A DNA stretch of 64,000 nucleotides from Streptomyces lanatus (lineage in GTDB: Bacteria > Actinomycetota > Actinomycetes > Streptomycetales > Streptomycetaceae). The notes beneath the pieces were generated by a model, which worked only from the letters and a program-made list of their open reading frames with translations, was not told the origin of the DNA and ran no database searches. The stretch lies in contig NZ_BNBM01000016.1 of assembly GCF_014655715.1 (NCBI RefSeq), positions 124,001-188,000 on the forward strand, written 5' to 3'. Both the position numbers and the translations under genes were made by a program. This document shows positions 16,233 through 24,515 of the stretch, in pieces (position 1 is the first letter of the stretch; each line of letters starts with the position of its first letter).

Positions 16233-17315
16233 ATGACACTCACAGCACCCCAGCCGAAGGCCGCCGCCGTCGATACGGCCGCCACGGTCGAGTTCCGGGG
16301 CCTGCGCCGCGCCTTCGGCGACACCGTCGCCCTCGACGGCCTCGACCTCGCCGTACGGCCCGGTGAACTCCTCGCCCTCCTCGGCCCGTCCGGCTGCGGC
16401 AAGACCACGGCCCTGCGCATGCTCGCCGGGTTCGAGCATCCCGACTCCGGCGAGGTGCTGGTGGACGGCGAGGACGTCACCCGGGTCCCGGCGCACCGCC
16501 GCGACGCCGGCATGGTCTTCCAGTCGTACAGCCTGTTCCCGCACCTCAGCGCGCTCGACAACGTCGCCTTCGGGCTGCGCATGCGCAAGGTGCGCACCGG
16601 CGAACGGCGCGCCCGTGCCGCCGAGTTGCTGGAGCTGGTCGGTCTCGCCGACAAGGGCGAGCGGTACCCGCACCAGCTCTCCGGCGGTCAGCAGCAGCGC
16701 ATCGCCCTGGCCCGCGCGCTCGCCCTGCGCCCACGCGTCCTGCTGCTCGACGAGCCGCTGTCGGCGCTCGACGCCAAGGTCCGCCTGACCCTCCGCGAGG
16801 AGATCCGACGGCTCCAGCAGGAGCTCGGCATCACCACCCTGTTCGTCACCCACGACCAGGAGGAGGCCCTGTCCATGGCCGACCGGGTCGCCGTCATGCG
16901 CTCCGGACGCCTCGAACAGTGCGCCGGGCCCGCCGAGTTGTACGGCCGCCCCGCCACGGCCTTCGTCGCCGAGTTCGTCGGCACGATGAGCCGGATCCCG
17001 GGCACGCTCGTCGACGGCGGTGTCGAGGTGCTCGGCCGACGGCTGCCCGTCGACGGCGACGCGCCCTCGGTGTCCGAGGTCGACGTACTGGTACGGCCGG
17101 AGGCCGTGGCCGTGCGCGCCGACGACGCATCCGACGCGCGCGTGGTCGCCACCGCGTTCCTCGGCGCCACCACCCGGCTGACCGTACGGCTCGCCGACGG
17201 CACCGAGGTCAAGGCCGACCTGCCCGCCCGCGAGACGGCCGCGCTCGGCGCGGGCGCCGCGGTGAGCGTGTCGCTGCCGGAGCGGCCGGTGCTGGTGGCC
17301 GAACGCCGACACTGA
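16233..17315 (+). CDS. ABC importer ATPase
   Basis: A 360-residue PotA/FbpC-type ATPase with Walker A GPSGCGKTT (51-59), Q-loop MVFQSYSLFPHL (94-105), signature LSGGQQQR (149-156), Walker B LLLDEP (170-175) and the H-loop VTHDQEEA. A C-terminal TOBE-like domain follows (about 275-355). I prefer ATG 16233 to GTG 16221 because AGAGGTGA (16217-16224) is spaced for the ATG. It energises the import of whatever the operon lipoprotein binds. Confidence 0.93.
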   Translation: MTLTAPQPKAAAVDTAATVEFRGLRRAFGDTVALDGLDLAVRPGELLALLGPSGCGKTTALRMLAGFEHPDSGEVLVDGEDVTRVPAHRRDAGMVFQSYSLFPHLSALDNVAFGLRMRKVRTGERRARAAELLELVGLADKGERYPHQLSGGQQQRIALARALALRPRVLLLDEPLSALDAKVRLTLREEIRRLQQELGITTLFVTHDQEEALSMADRVAVMRSGRLEQCAGPAELYGRPATAFVAEFVGTMSRIPGTLVDGGVEVLGRRLPVDGDAPSVSEVDVLVRPEAVAVRADDASDARVVATAFLGATTRLTVRLADGTEVKADLPARETAALGAGAAVSVSLPERPVLVAERRH

Positions 17316-17366
17316 CTCTCGTACGACCCACTGATCCACCCCACGCCACGCAAGAAAGAGACCACC

Positions 17367-18785
17367 GTGACTCGACTCCCGCTCCAAGCCGTCCTGTTCG
17401 ACATGGACGGCACGCTCGTCGACACCGAGCGACTGTGGTGGGAGGCGGTGGAGCAGGTCGCGGGCCGTGCTCTGACGGAGGCGGACGAGGGGGAGGTGCT
17501 CGGCCGGGCCGTCGAGCACACCGCCGACTGGCTGGCCACGGCCATGGGCGCGTCGGCCGCCGACCTCGCCGACACGCTCCACCGCGAGTTCGCCGACCGC
17601 GTCCGCGCCGGCATCGTCCCCCGCCCCGGCGCGCTCGACCTGCTCGACGCGCTGGCCCGCGAGGGCGTCCCCACGGCTCTGGTGACCGCGTCCCCGAGAG
17701 CCGTCGCCGACACCGTCCTGGCGGCTCTGGGCGGCGCGAGCCGGTTCGCCGTCTCCGTCACCGCCGACGACACCGAGCACACCAAGCCCGCCCCCGACCC
17801 GTATCTGGCCGCCTGCCGGGTCCTGGGCGTCGACCCGTCCGGCTGTGTGGCCGTCGAGGACACCGAGACCGGCGTCGCCTCCGCCGAGGCGGCCGGGTGC
17901 ACGGTGCTCGCGGTGCCCTCGCTCGCCCCGATCGAGCCGGCGCCCGGACGGACCGTGCTCGACAGCCTGGAGGGCGTCACCCCACAGCTGCTGCGCACCC
18001 TGCTGCCGTACCGCCTCCGCGTCATGAGCTGGAACCTCTGGTACGGCGGCACCAAGGTCCACGACCATCTGGCCAAGCAGCTCAAGGTCATCGCCGAGAC
18101 CGGCGTCGACGTGGTCGGCCTCCAGGAGACGTACGGCACCGCCGCGGAGGAGCTTGCCGCGGCTCTCGGCTGGTACCACCACCGGGCGGGGGAGAACCTC
18201 GGCGTCATCAGCCGATACCCGATCACGGCCCGCTTCGGGGACCCGGACGTCGGGTTCTACGGGGCGGCCGGTGTGCGGGTCCGTGTGCACGAGGGCGTCG
18301 AGGTCGACGTATGGACGGTCCATCTGGACTACAAGCAGTACGGGCCCTATGAGATCGATGGTGATCCGGCGGCCCACGAGGACGTGCGCCTCGCCCAGAT
18401 GCGGGACGCCCTGAGCGGTATCGAGGAAACAGCCGTTCTCGTCGGCGACTTCAACAGCCCCTCCCACCTGGACTGGCCGGACGTCGATTGGCCGGTGACC
18501 AAGGCCGCCGAGGAGGCCGGCCTGCGCGACTCCTACCGTGAGGCCCACCCGGACCCGGCCACCCACCCGGGCCACACCTGGTCGCCGATCCACTCCCTGC
18601 ACGAGGACGGCAGCGGACGCCCCGAGCCCCAGGACCGGATCGACTACGTGCTGCACAGGGGGCTGCGCGTGGTCGACTCCGAGACCTATGTGAGTGGCGA
18701 CCCGCGCCCCTGGCCGGATGTCGAGCACAACGACTGGCCCTCCGACCACGCGGCCGTGATCACCACATTTTCGCTACGCGTATGA
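17367..18785 (+). CDS. HAD phosphatase fused to an EEP-family phosphodiesterase
   Basis: One uninterrupted 472-residue frame with two catalytic domains. Residues 1-200 are a HAD phosphatase: D12 and D14 in FDMDGTLVDTE, T107, K140 and E164/D165 are all present. Residues 217-472 are an endonuclease/exonuclease/phosphatase (DNase I-like) domain with N223 (WNLW), E254 (LQE), H319 (VHL), D361/N363 (GDFN), D426 (DRIDYV) and D460/H461 (SDH). There is no signal peptide, so it acts inside the cell on imported material. GTG 17367 lies 51 nt after the ATPase. The natural reading is that the EEP half cuts a phosphodiester and the HAD half removes the remaining phosphate; the substrate is unknown. A nuclease role cannot be excluded. 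Confidence 0.88.
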   Translation: MTRLPLQAVLFDMDGTLVDTERLWWEAVEQVAGRALTEADEGEVLGRAVEHTADWLATAMGASAADLADTLHREFADRVRAGIVPRPGALDLLDALAREGVPTALVTASPRAVADTVLAALGGASRFAVSVTADDTEHTKPAPDPYLAACRVLGVDPSGCVAVEDTETGVASAEAAGCTVLAVPSLAPIEPAPGRTVLDSLEGVTPQLLRTLLPYRLRVMSWNLWYGGTKVHDHLAKQLKVIAETGVDVVGLQETYGTAAEELAAALGWYHHRAGENLGVISRYPITARFGDPDVGFYGAAGVRVRVHEGVEVDVWTVHLDYKQYGPYEIDGDPAAHEDVRLAQMRDALSGIEETAVLVGDFNSPSHLDWPDVDWPVTKAAEEAGLRDSYREAHPDPATHPGHTWSPIHSLHEDGSGRPEPQDRIDYVLHRGLRVVDSETYVSGDPRPWPDVEHNDWPSDHAAVITTFSLRV

Positions 18786-18905
18786 GCCGGATCCGCCTAC
18801 CATCGGTGACATGACCTGGCGACATTGATCCACCAGCCGTGCCTCCCGAGGGCCACCTCGGACGCCGTTCCGACGACGTCCGAACCGCCCTTCCGGGAAG
18901 GCCTC

Positions 18906-20105
18906 ATGACACTCACACCCGCACGCGTGCCCGCCACCGGCGTCCGACGCCTGACGACCACGCTGTACGGCTACTCGTTCCTGGACGACTTCGTCCTGCT
19001 CTACCCGGTGTACGCGCTGCTGTTCGCCGACACCGGGATGTCGCTCTGGCAGATCTCCTCCCTGTTCGCCCTGTGGTCGATCACCGGTGTGGTGCTGGAG
19101 GTGCCCTCGGGGGCCTGGGCCGACACCGTGTCGCGGCGCCGGCTGCTGTGGATCGGCCCGCTGCTCACCGCCGTCGGCTTCGCGCTGTGGGTGATCGTCC
19201 CGTCGTACTGGGCCTTCGCCGTCGGCTTCATCCTGTGGGGTGCCGGTGGAGCGCTCGGTTCCGGTGCGCTGGAGGCGCTGGTGTACGACGAACTGGACCG
19301 GCTGGGCGCGGCCGGGCGTTACGCCGGGGTCATGGGCCGGGCCCGGGCCGCGCGGCTGCTGGGCACCGTGTCCTCCATCGGTCTCGCGGCACCCGTCTTC
19401 GCCCGGGGCGGCTATGCGGCGGTCGGTGCCGCGAGCTTCGTGGCCTGTGTGCTGACCGCCGCCGTCGCGACCCGGTTCCCCGAGCACCGCGTGCGCCCGG
19501 AGACCGGTGACGACGGGGGCTGGGCGACGACCCTGCGGACGGGTCTGGCCGACGTCCGCGGGGACCGTTCGGTGCGCGGCGCCCTGCTGCTGGTCCCGGC
19601 CGTCGCCGCCGTGTGGGGCGCGCTCGACGAGTACACCCCGCTGCTGGTGCGGGACATCGGCGTCGCCGAGGCGACCGTGCCGTACCTGATCATGCTGATC
19701 TGGGCCGGCGTCACCCTCGGCAGCCTCCTGACCGGACCGGCCGAACGCCTCGGCACGACCGGGCTCGCGGCGCTCCTCGCGGGCAGCGCCCTCGCCCTGG
19801 CCGTGGGCGCCGCCGCCCGTTCCCTGACTGGGATCGCGCTGGTGAGCCTCGCCTTCGCCGGGTTCCAGCTGGCGGAGGTGCTGGCCGACGTCCGCCTCCA
19901 GCACCGTATCGACGAGTCCCGGCGGGCCACGCTCACCTCGGTGGCGAGCCTGGGCACCGAGCTGGCGACGGTCGTCACCTTCGCCGGGTACGCCCTGCTC
20001 GGCACGGATGCCGCCCACAGCACCGTCTTCGCGGTGCTGGCGATCCCCTACCTGGTGACGGCTCTGGCGCTCGCTAGAAGTCGGGCCGCCACGGCACGAC
20101 CGTGA
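18906..20105 (+). CDS. MFS transporter
   Basis: A 399-residue, 12-helix major facilitator protein. The loop between helices 2 and 3 reads GAWADTVSRRRLL, the family's DxxxRR/K motif. Helix 1 contains YSFLDDFVLLYPVYALLFAD, as in small drug-efflux members. ATG 18906 follows a GGGAAGG ribosome binding site. It is 120 bp downstream of the HAD-EEP gene and could be its own unit. The 3' end overlaps the converging secreted-protein gene by 32 nt, so the two transcripts are antisense at their ends. Confidence 0.87.
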   Translation: MTLTPARVPATGVRRLTTTLYGYSFLDDFVLLYPVYALLFADTGMSLWQISSLFALWSITGVVLEVPSGAWADTVSRRRLLWIGPLLTAVGFALWVIVPSYWAFAVGFILWGAGGALGSGALEALVYDELDRLGAAGRYAGVMGRARAARLLGTVSSIGLAAPVFARGGYAAVGAASFVACVLTAAVATRFPEHRVRPETGDDGGWATTLRTGLADVRGDRSVRGALLLVPAVAAVWGALDEYTPLLVRDIGVAEATVPYLIMLIWAGVTLGSLLTGPAERLGTTGLAALLAGSALALAVGAAARSLTGIALVSLAFAGFQLAEVLADVRLQHRIDESRRATLTSVASLGTELATVVTFAGYALLGTDAAHSTVFAVLAIPYLVTALALARSRAATARP

Positions 20106-20616
20106 AGTCGCCCGTCCCCTTCTTCACCTTCTCGAAGGGGGCGGAGCCGACGCACTTGGGCAGCTCCTTCGTCTCGACGGGGCTGCCCGTGGCGGCCCAG
20201 CTGTAGCCGAGCCGGTCGCGGTGGCCGGCGTCATGGACGGTGATGCCGACCCGCTTGCCCTCGGCGCCGGGCAGGTCGGAGTCGGTGATCACGCCGGAGA
20301 CGACGGCCACCTTGCCGCCGGTGACGAGACAGTCGACCTTGGCCTTCGCCCGGGCGCCGTCACCGTTCAGGTAGTGGCTGAACTCGAAGGTGCCGGTCGC
20401 TTTCGTCGGGTCGGCGGTGTCCTTCGCGGCCAGATGCGCGTCGAACGAGAAGGTGATGTCGTCGCCCGCCGAGCGGTACAGCTTGGCGGTGCCGGTGAGG
20501 GCGGCGGCCTCGCGTTGCCGCGGCGCGTCCGTCGCGGTGGCGGCGGGACCGACCGTTCCGGCGGTGAGCAGCAGCAGCGCACAGCACAGCACGACAGTCT
20601 TCGTACGGCGGTTCAT
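20074..20616 (-). CDS. Secreted protein of unknown function
   Basis: 180 residues with a clean Sec signal peptide (basic MNRRTK, hydrophobic core to about residue 22, then AATATDA). The mature part of about 150 residues looks beta-rich, with two cysteines (about 95 and 155) that could form a disulfide. I recognise no family. It sits alone on the minus strand, and its last 32 nt overlap the MFS gene. Confidence 0.75.
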   Translation of the reverse strand: MNRRTKTVVLCCALLLLTAGTVGPAATATDAPRQREAAALTGTAKLYRSAGDDITFSFDAHLAAKDTADPTKATGTFEFSHYLNGDGARAKAKVDCLVTGGKVAVVSGVITDSDLPGAEGKRVGITVHDAGHRDRLGYSWAATGSPVETKELPKCVGSAPFEKVKKGTGDFTVVPWRPDF

Positions 20617-20917
20617 GGCGGTCCTTTCCGCAGGTCAACCGGACAGCCACTACTGTTGCGGCGGCGCGCCCCGACCACATCGCACCGAGGACGGGACCCC
20701 GCCTCCGCCGCATGGCGGGGAGACCCGTGCGCCCCTCCACTCCGAGGAGGACGGGACCTCCGCACGAAGGGGCGCGCAACGAATCGCCGCCGGACCCACG
20801 GCCGACGCAACAAACCGCTCACCGGCGCGCAACGGCTCCTTCTTGTCCGGCCCGGTCGGCCGCCCGTACCTTCTAGATGGCCCCCACAATCACCCTTCCG
20901 CCCCGGTGAGGACACGC
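20617..20917. other. 301-bp divergent region with long inverted and direct repeats
   Basis: No gene is visible. GAGGACGGGACC occurs twice (20687-20698 and 20747-20758, 60 bp apart). GCGCGCCCC (20664-20672) is matched inverted by GGGGCGCGC (20769-20777), so a transcript could fold into a large stem. It lies upstream of davA; an attenuator, operator set or chance GC-rich structure are all possible. Confidence 0.4.
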
Positions 20918-21706
20918 ATGCGCACCGCCCTGCTCCAGAGCTCCGGCCGCCCCGGCTCGACCGTCGAGAACCTCAAGGTCCTCGACGAGGCCGCCGGTCG
21001 TGCCGCCGCCGAGGGGGCCGGGCTGCTGGTGGCGCCGGAGATGTTCCTGACGGGGTACGCGATCGGCGACGACATCGCCCGCCTCGCCGAGCCCGCCGAC
21101 GGTGACTGCGCGGACGCGATCGCCGAGATCGCCACCCAGCACGGCCTGGCGATCGTCTACGGCTACCCCGAGCGCGAGGGCGACGTCGTCTTCAACTCCG
21201 CCCAGCTGATCTCCGCCGACGGCACGCGGCTCGCCAACTACCGCAAGACCCACCTCTTCGGCTGCTTCGAGCGCGACCACTTCACGCCGGGCGAGCAGCA
21301 GGTCGTCCAGGCCGAACTCGACGGCGTCCGGGTCGGCATCCTGATCTGCTACGACGTCGAGTTCCCGGAGAACGTCCGGGCCCACGCCCTCGCCGGCACC
21401 GACCTGCTGCTCGTCCCGACGGCGCAGATGCACCCGTTCCAGTTCGTCGCCGAGTCGATGATCCCGGTGCGGGCCTTCGAGAACCAGATGTACGTCGCCT
21501 ACGTCAACCGGGTCGGCCAGGAAGGGGAGTTCGAGTTCGTCGGCCTCTCCACGCTCGCCGGCCCCGACGGAGTCGCCCGCACCCGGGCCGGCCGTGAAGA
21601 GGACCTCGTCCTCGCCGACGTCGACCCCGCCTTCGTCGCCGCCTCCCGCGAGGCGAACCCGTATCTGAAGGACCGCCGCCCCGGTCTGTACGGGTCCCTC
21701 ATCTGA
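20918..21706 (+). CDS. davA: Carbon-nitrogen hydrolase, DavA-like omega-amino amide amidase
   Basis: A 262-residue nitrilase-superfamily amidase with the catalytic triad E41 (APEMFLTGY), K110 (NYRKTHLFG) and C144 (LICYDVEFPEN). From memory the sequence closely follows Pseudomonas DavA (5-aminovaleramidase) in length and motifs. ATG 20918 has GGTGAGGA upstream. The next gene, 41 nt on, is a DavB-like monooxygenase that would make the amide this enzyme hydrolyses: 5-aminovaleramide from lysine, or 4-guanidinobutyramide from arginine. The pairing makes the amidase role likely; the substrate is not settled. Confidence 0.8.
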   Translation: MRTALLQSSGRPGSTVENLKVLDEAAGRAAAEGAGLLVAPEMFLTGYAIGDDIARLAEPADGDCADAIAEIATQHGLAIVYGYPEREGDVVFNSAQLISADGTRLANYRKTHLFGCFERDHFTPGEQQVVQAELDGVRVGILICYDVEFPENVRAHALAGTDLLLVPTAQMHPFQFVAESMIPVRAFENQMYVAYVNRVGQEGEFEFVGLSTLAGPDGVARTRAGREEDLVLADVDPAFVAASREANPYLKDRRPGLYGSLI

Positions 21707-21747
21707 ATCCGCCCCGCCCTGTTTCATCTGCAAGGAGTCCGTACCCC

Positions 21748-23451
21748 ATGACGTCCATGGTGCCCAACGCCGTCGAGCACACCGACGAGCCGCAGCAGCC
21801 GCCGATCACCATGTTCGGCCCGGACTTCCCCTACGCCTATGACGACTTCCTCGCCCACCCGGCGGGGCTCGGCCAGATACCGGCGACCGAGCACGGCACC
21901 GAGATCGCGGTCATCGGCGGCGGACTGTCCGGCATCATCGCCGCGTACGAGCTGATGAAGATGGGCCTCAAGCCGGTCGTGTACGAGGCCGATCAGATCG
22001 GCGGCCGCCTGCGCACCGTCGGCTTCGACGGCCCGAGCACCGAGGGCCTGACGGCCGAGATGGGCGCGATGCGCTTCCCGCCGTCCTCCACGGCGCTCCA
22101 GCACTACATCGACCTGGTGGGCCTGGAGACCAGCCCGTTCCCCAACCCCCTCGCCGAGGCGACGCCCTCGACCGTCGTCGACCTCAAGGGCGAGTCGCAC
22201 TACGCCGAGACGATCGACGACCTGCCGCAGGTCTATCGCGATGTCGCCGCGGCCTGGAACAAGTGCCTCGAAGAAGGCGCCGACTTCTCCGACATGAACC
22301 AGGCCATGCGCGAGCGGGACGTGCCGCGCATCCGCGAGATCTGGGCGAAGCTCGTCGAGAAGCTCGACAACCAGACCTTCTACGGCTTCCTCTGCGATTC
22401 CGAGTCCTTCAAGTCCTTCCGGCACCGCGAGATCTTCGGCCAGGTCGGCTTCGGCACCGGCGGCTGGGACACCGACTTCCCCAACTCCATCCTGGAGATC
22501 CTGCGCGTCGTCTACACCGAGGCCGACGACCACCACCGCGGCATCGTCGGCGGCTCCCAGCAGCTGCCGGTGCGGCTGTGGGAGCGCGAGCCGGAGAAGA
22601 TCGTCCACTGGGCCTACGGGACGTCCCTCAAGTCCCTGCACGTCGACGGCAAGCCCCGCCCGGCCGTGACCCGGCTGCACCGCGCCGCCGGCAACCGGAT
22701 CACCGTGACCGACGCGAACGGCGACATCCGCACCTACCCGGCGGCGATCTTCACCGCCCAGTCCTGGATGCTGCTGTCGAAGATCGCCTGCGACGACTCG
22801 CTCTTCCCGATCGACCACTGGACGGCGATCGAGCGCACCCACTACATGGAGTCGAGCAAGCTGTTCGTGCCCGTCGACCGGCCGTTCTGGCTCGACAAGG
22901 ACGAGGAGACCGGCCGGGACGTCATGTCGATGACGCTCACCGACCGGATGACGCGCGGCACCTACCTCCTGGACGACGGCCCGGACAAGCCGGCCACCAT
23001 CTGCCTGTCGTACACCTGGTGCGACGACAGCCTGAAGTGGCTGCCGCTGTCCGCCAACGAGCGGATGGAGGTCATGCTGAAGTCGCTCGGCGAGATCTAT
23101 CCCAAGGTCGACATCCGGAAGCACATCATCGGCAACCCGGTGACCGTCTCCTGGGAGAACGAGCCCTACTTCATGGGCGCGTTCAAGGCCAACCTGCCCG
23201 GCCACTACCGCTACCAGCGGCGCCTGTTCACGCACTTCATGCAGGACCGGCTGCCCGAGGACAAGCGGGGCATCTTCCTCGCCGGTGACGACATCTCCTG
23301 GACGGCGGGCTGGGCCGAGGGCGCCGTCCAGACCGCGCTGAACGCGGTCTGGGGCGTGATGCACCACCTCGGCGGCACGACGGACGGGACCAACCCCGGC
23401 CCGGGCGACGTGTACGACGAGATCGCGCCGGTGGAGCTCCCCGAGGACTGA
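21748..23451 (+). CDS. davB: L-lysine/L-arginine 2-monooxygenase-type flavoprotein (DavB-like)
   Basis: A 567-residue FAD amine oxidase with dinucleotide-binding GGGLSG (57-62), acidic E80, GGRL (85-88), an arginine in GAMRFP (about 109) and the C-terminal FAD contact FLAGDDISWTAGWAEGAVQ. Length and many blocks (FGPDFPYAYDDFLAHPAGLG, FGTGGWDTDFPNS) recall DavB, which decarboxylates and oxidises lysine to 5-aminovaleramide. Streptomyces are also known to have an arginine 2-monooxygenase of the same type. AAGGAGT lies upstream of ATG 21748. The amidase gene in front completes a two-step amino acid to omega-amino acid route. No transaminase or semialdehyde dehydrogenase follows in this window. 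Confidence 0.82.
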   Translation: MTSMVPNAVEHTDEPQQPPITMFGPDFPYAYDDFLAHPAGLGQIPATEHGTEIAVIGGGLSGIIAAYELMKMGLKPVVYEADQIGGRLRTVGFDGPSTEGLTAEMGAMRFPPSSTALQHYIDLVGLETSPFPNPLAEATPSTVVDLKGESHYAETIDDLPQVYRDVAAAWNKCLEEGADFSDMNQAMRERDVPRIREIWAKLVEKLDNQTFYGFLCDSESFKSFRHREIFGQVGFGTGGWDTDFPNSILEILRVVYTEADDHHRGIVGGSQQLPVRLWEREPEKIVHWAYGTSLKSLHVDGKPRPAVTRLHRAAGNRITVTDANGDIRTYPAAIFTAQSWMLLSKIACDDSLFPIDHWTAIERTHYMESSKLFVPVDRPFWLDKDEETGRDVMSMTLTDRMTRGTYLLDDGPDKPATICLSYTWCDDSLKWLPLSANERMEVMLKSLGEIYPKVDIRKHIIGNPVTVSWENEPYFMGAFKANLPGHYRYQRRLFTHFMQDRLPEDKRGIFLAGDDISWTAGWAEGAVQTALNAVWGVMHHLGGTTDGTNPGPGDVYDEIAPVELPED

Positions 23452-23465
23452 CCCGGGCGGGGCCG

Positions 23466-24395
23466 TCAGAGTCCGGCGGCCCGCACCGACTCGTACACCT
23501 CGGCGGCGACGTCCTTGAGTTCCTGGGCGTCGCGCGCGAGACCCTGGAGCTCGAAGAAGAACTCGTCGAGCCCGTCCGCGGCGTGCGCGGCCAGGTCCTC
23601 CACGATCTGGTCGACGCTGCCCTGGAACGCGGCGCGGTCCCCGCCGTCGTACGCCTTCGCGCTGTACTGGGCGTTGATCCGGACCACGGCCTGGATCGGC
23701 TCGGTGCGTCCGCGCTCTGCCGCGAGATCCTGCAACTGCCGCCACTGCGAGGTGAGTTGCTCGGCGCCCATGGCGATCGGCATCCACCCGTCGAGGCGGT
23801 CGACGAGCCGGGCCATCGCCTTCTTGCTGTTGGTGGGCACCAGGATCGGGATCGGCCGGGCGGGCTTGGGCGCCACCACGGCCGAGGCGACCTTGGAGTG
23901 CGGACCCTCGTAGGACACCGGGTCCGGTCCCCACACGGCCCGGCACACGTCGATCATCTCGTCGAGGACCTTGCCGCGCTCCTCGAACGGCGCCACGCCC
24001 GCCGCCGCGTACTCGTCGAGCGACCAGCCCGTGCCGAAGCCGGCCACGACCCGGCCGCCGCTCGCCGCGTCCAGCGTGGCGAGCGCCTTGGCCAGCTGGA
24101 ACGGGTTGTGCAGCGGCGCCACCAGGATGCTGGTGCCGAGCCGGGCCCGCTCGGTCGCCGACACCGCCAGGGTCAGCGTGACCAGGGGGTCCGGTACGCC
24201 CCGGTACATGTCGGGCCACGCCAGCCCTTCGATGCCGTACAGGCCCTGGGTCTGCGGCTCGGGGAACAGCGCCCGCTCGTAGACCCACAGGCTCTCGTAG
24301 CCGATCCGCTCGGCGGTGCGCGCGACGTCCGGTACGTCACGGCCGATGTCGTACTGCTGTGCTTGAGGGAGGCTGAGCCCCAGCCGAAGGGCCAT
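23466..24395 (-). CDS. LLM-class F420-dependent oxidoreductase
   Basis: A 309-residue luciferase-like monooxygenase-fold protein. It has the N-terminal GLSLPQAQQYDIG strand, ERARLGTSILVAPLHNPFQLAKALATLD (the barrel segment typical of actinobacterial F420-linked members) and GRVVAGFGTGW. The cofactor, F420 or FMN, cannot be decided from sequence alone. AAAGGAG precedes ATG 24395. It converges on davB with 14 bp between them. Repeats in its upstream region suggest its own regulator. Confidence 0.85.
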   Translation of the reverse strand: MALRLGLSLPQAQQYDIGRDVPDVARTAERIGYESLWVYERALFPEPQTQGLYGIEGLAWPDMYRGVPDPLVTLTLAVSATERARLGTSILVAPLHNPFQLAKALATLDAASGGRVVAGFGTGWSLDEYAAAGVAPFEERGKVLDEMIDVCRAVWGPDPVSYEGPHSKVASAVVAPKPARPIPILVPTNSKKAMARLVDRLDGWMPIAMGAEQLTSQWRQLQDLAAERGRTEPIQAVVRINAQYSAKAYDGGDRAAFQGSVDQIVEDLAAHAADGLDEFFFELQGLARDAQELKDVAAEVYESVRAAGL

Positions 24396-24414
24396 CTGTA
24401 CGCTCCTTTGCGTC

Positions 24415-24462
24415 GGTCCGTCACAGATCGGTTCGGGTCTGTCACTGACGGTTCAATCGTCA
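24415..24462 (-). promoter_or_regulatory. Repeats upstream of the LLM oxidoreductase
   Basis: GGTCCGTCA (24415-24423) and GGTCTGTCA (24436-24444) are direct repeats 21 bp apart. TGACG (24446-24450) and CGTCA (24458-24462) form an inverted repeat with a 7-nt spacer. They lie 20-67 bp before the start codon, where an operator would sit. Confidence 0.4.
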
Positions 24463-24515
24463 ACTTAACTCGGGTACCCGCGTCGGTCAGGTGTACCGCG
24501 CGGGTGTGGCCGAGA

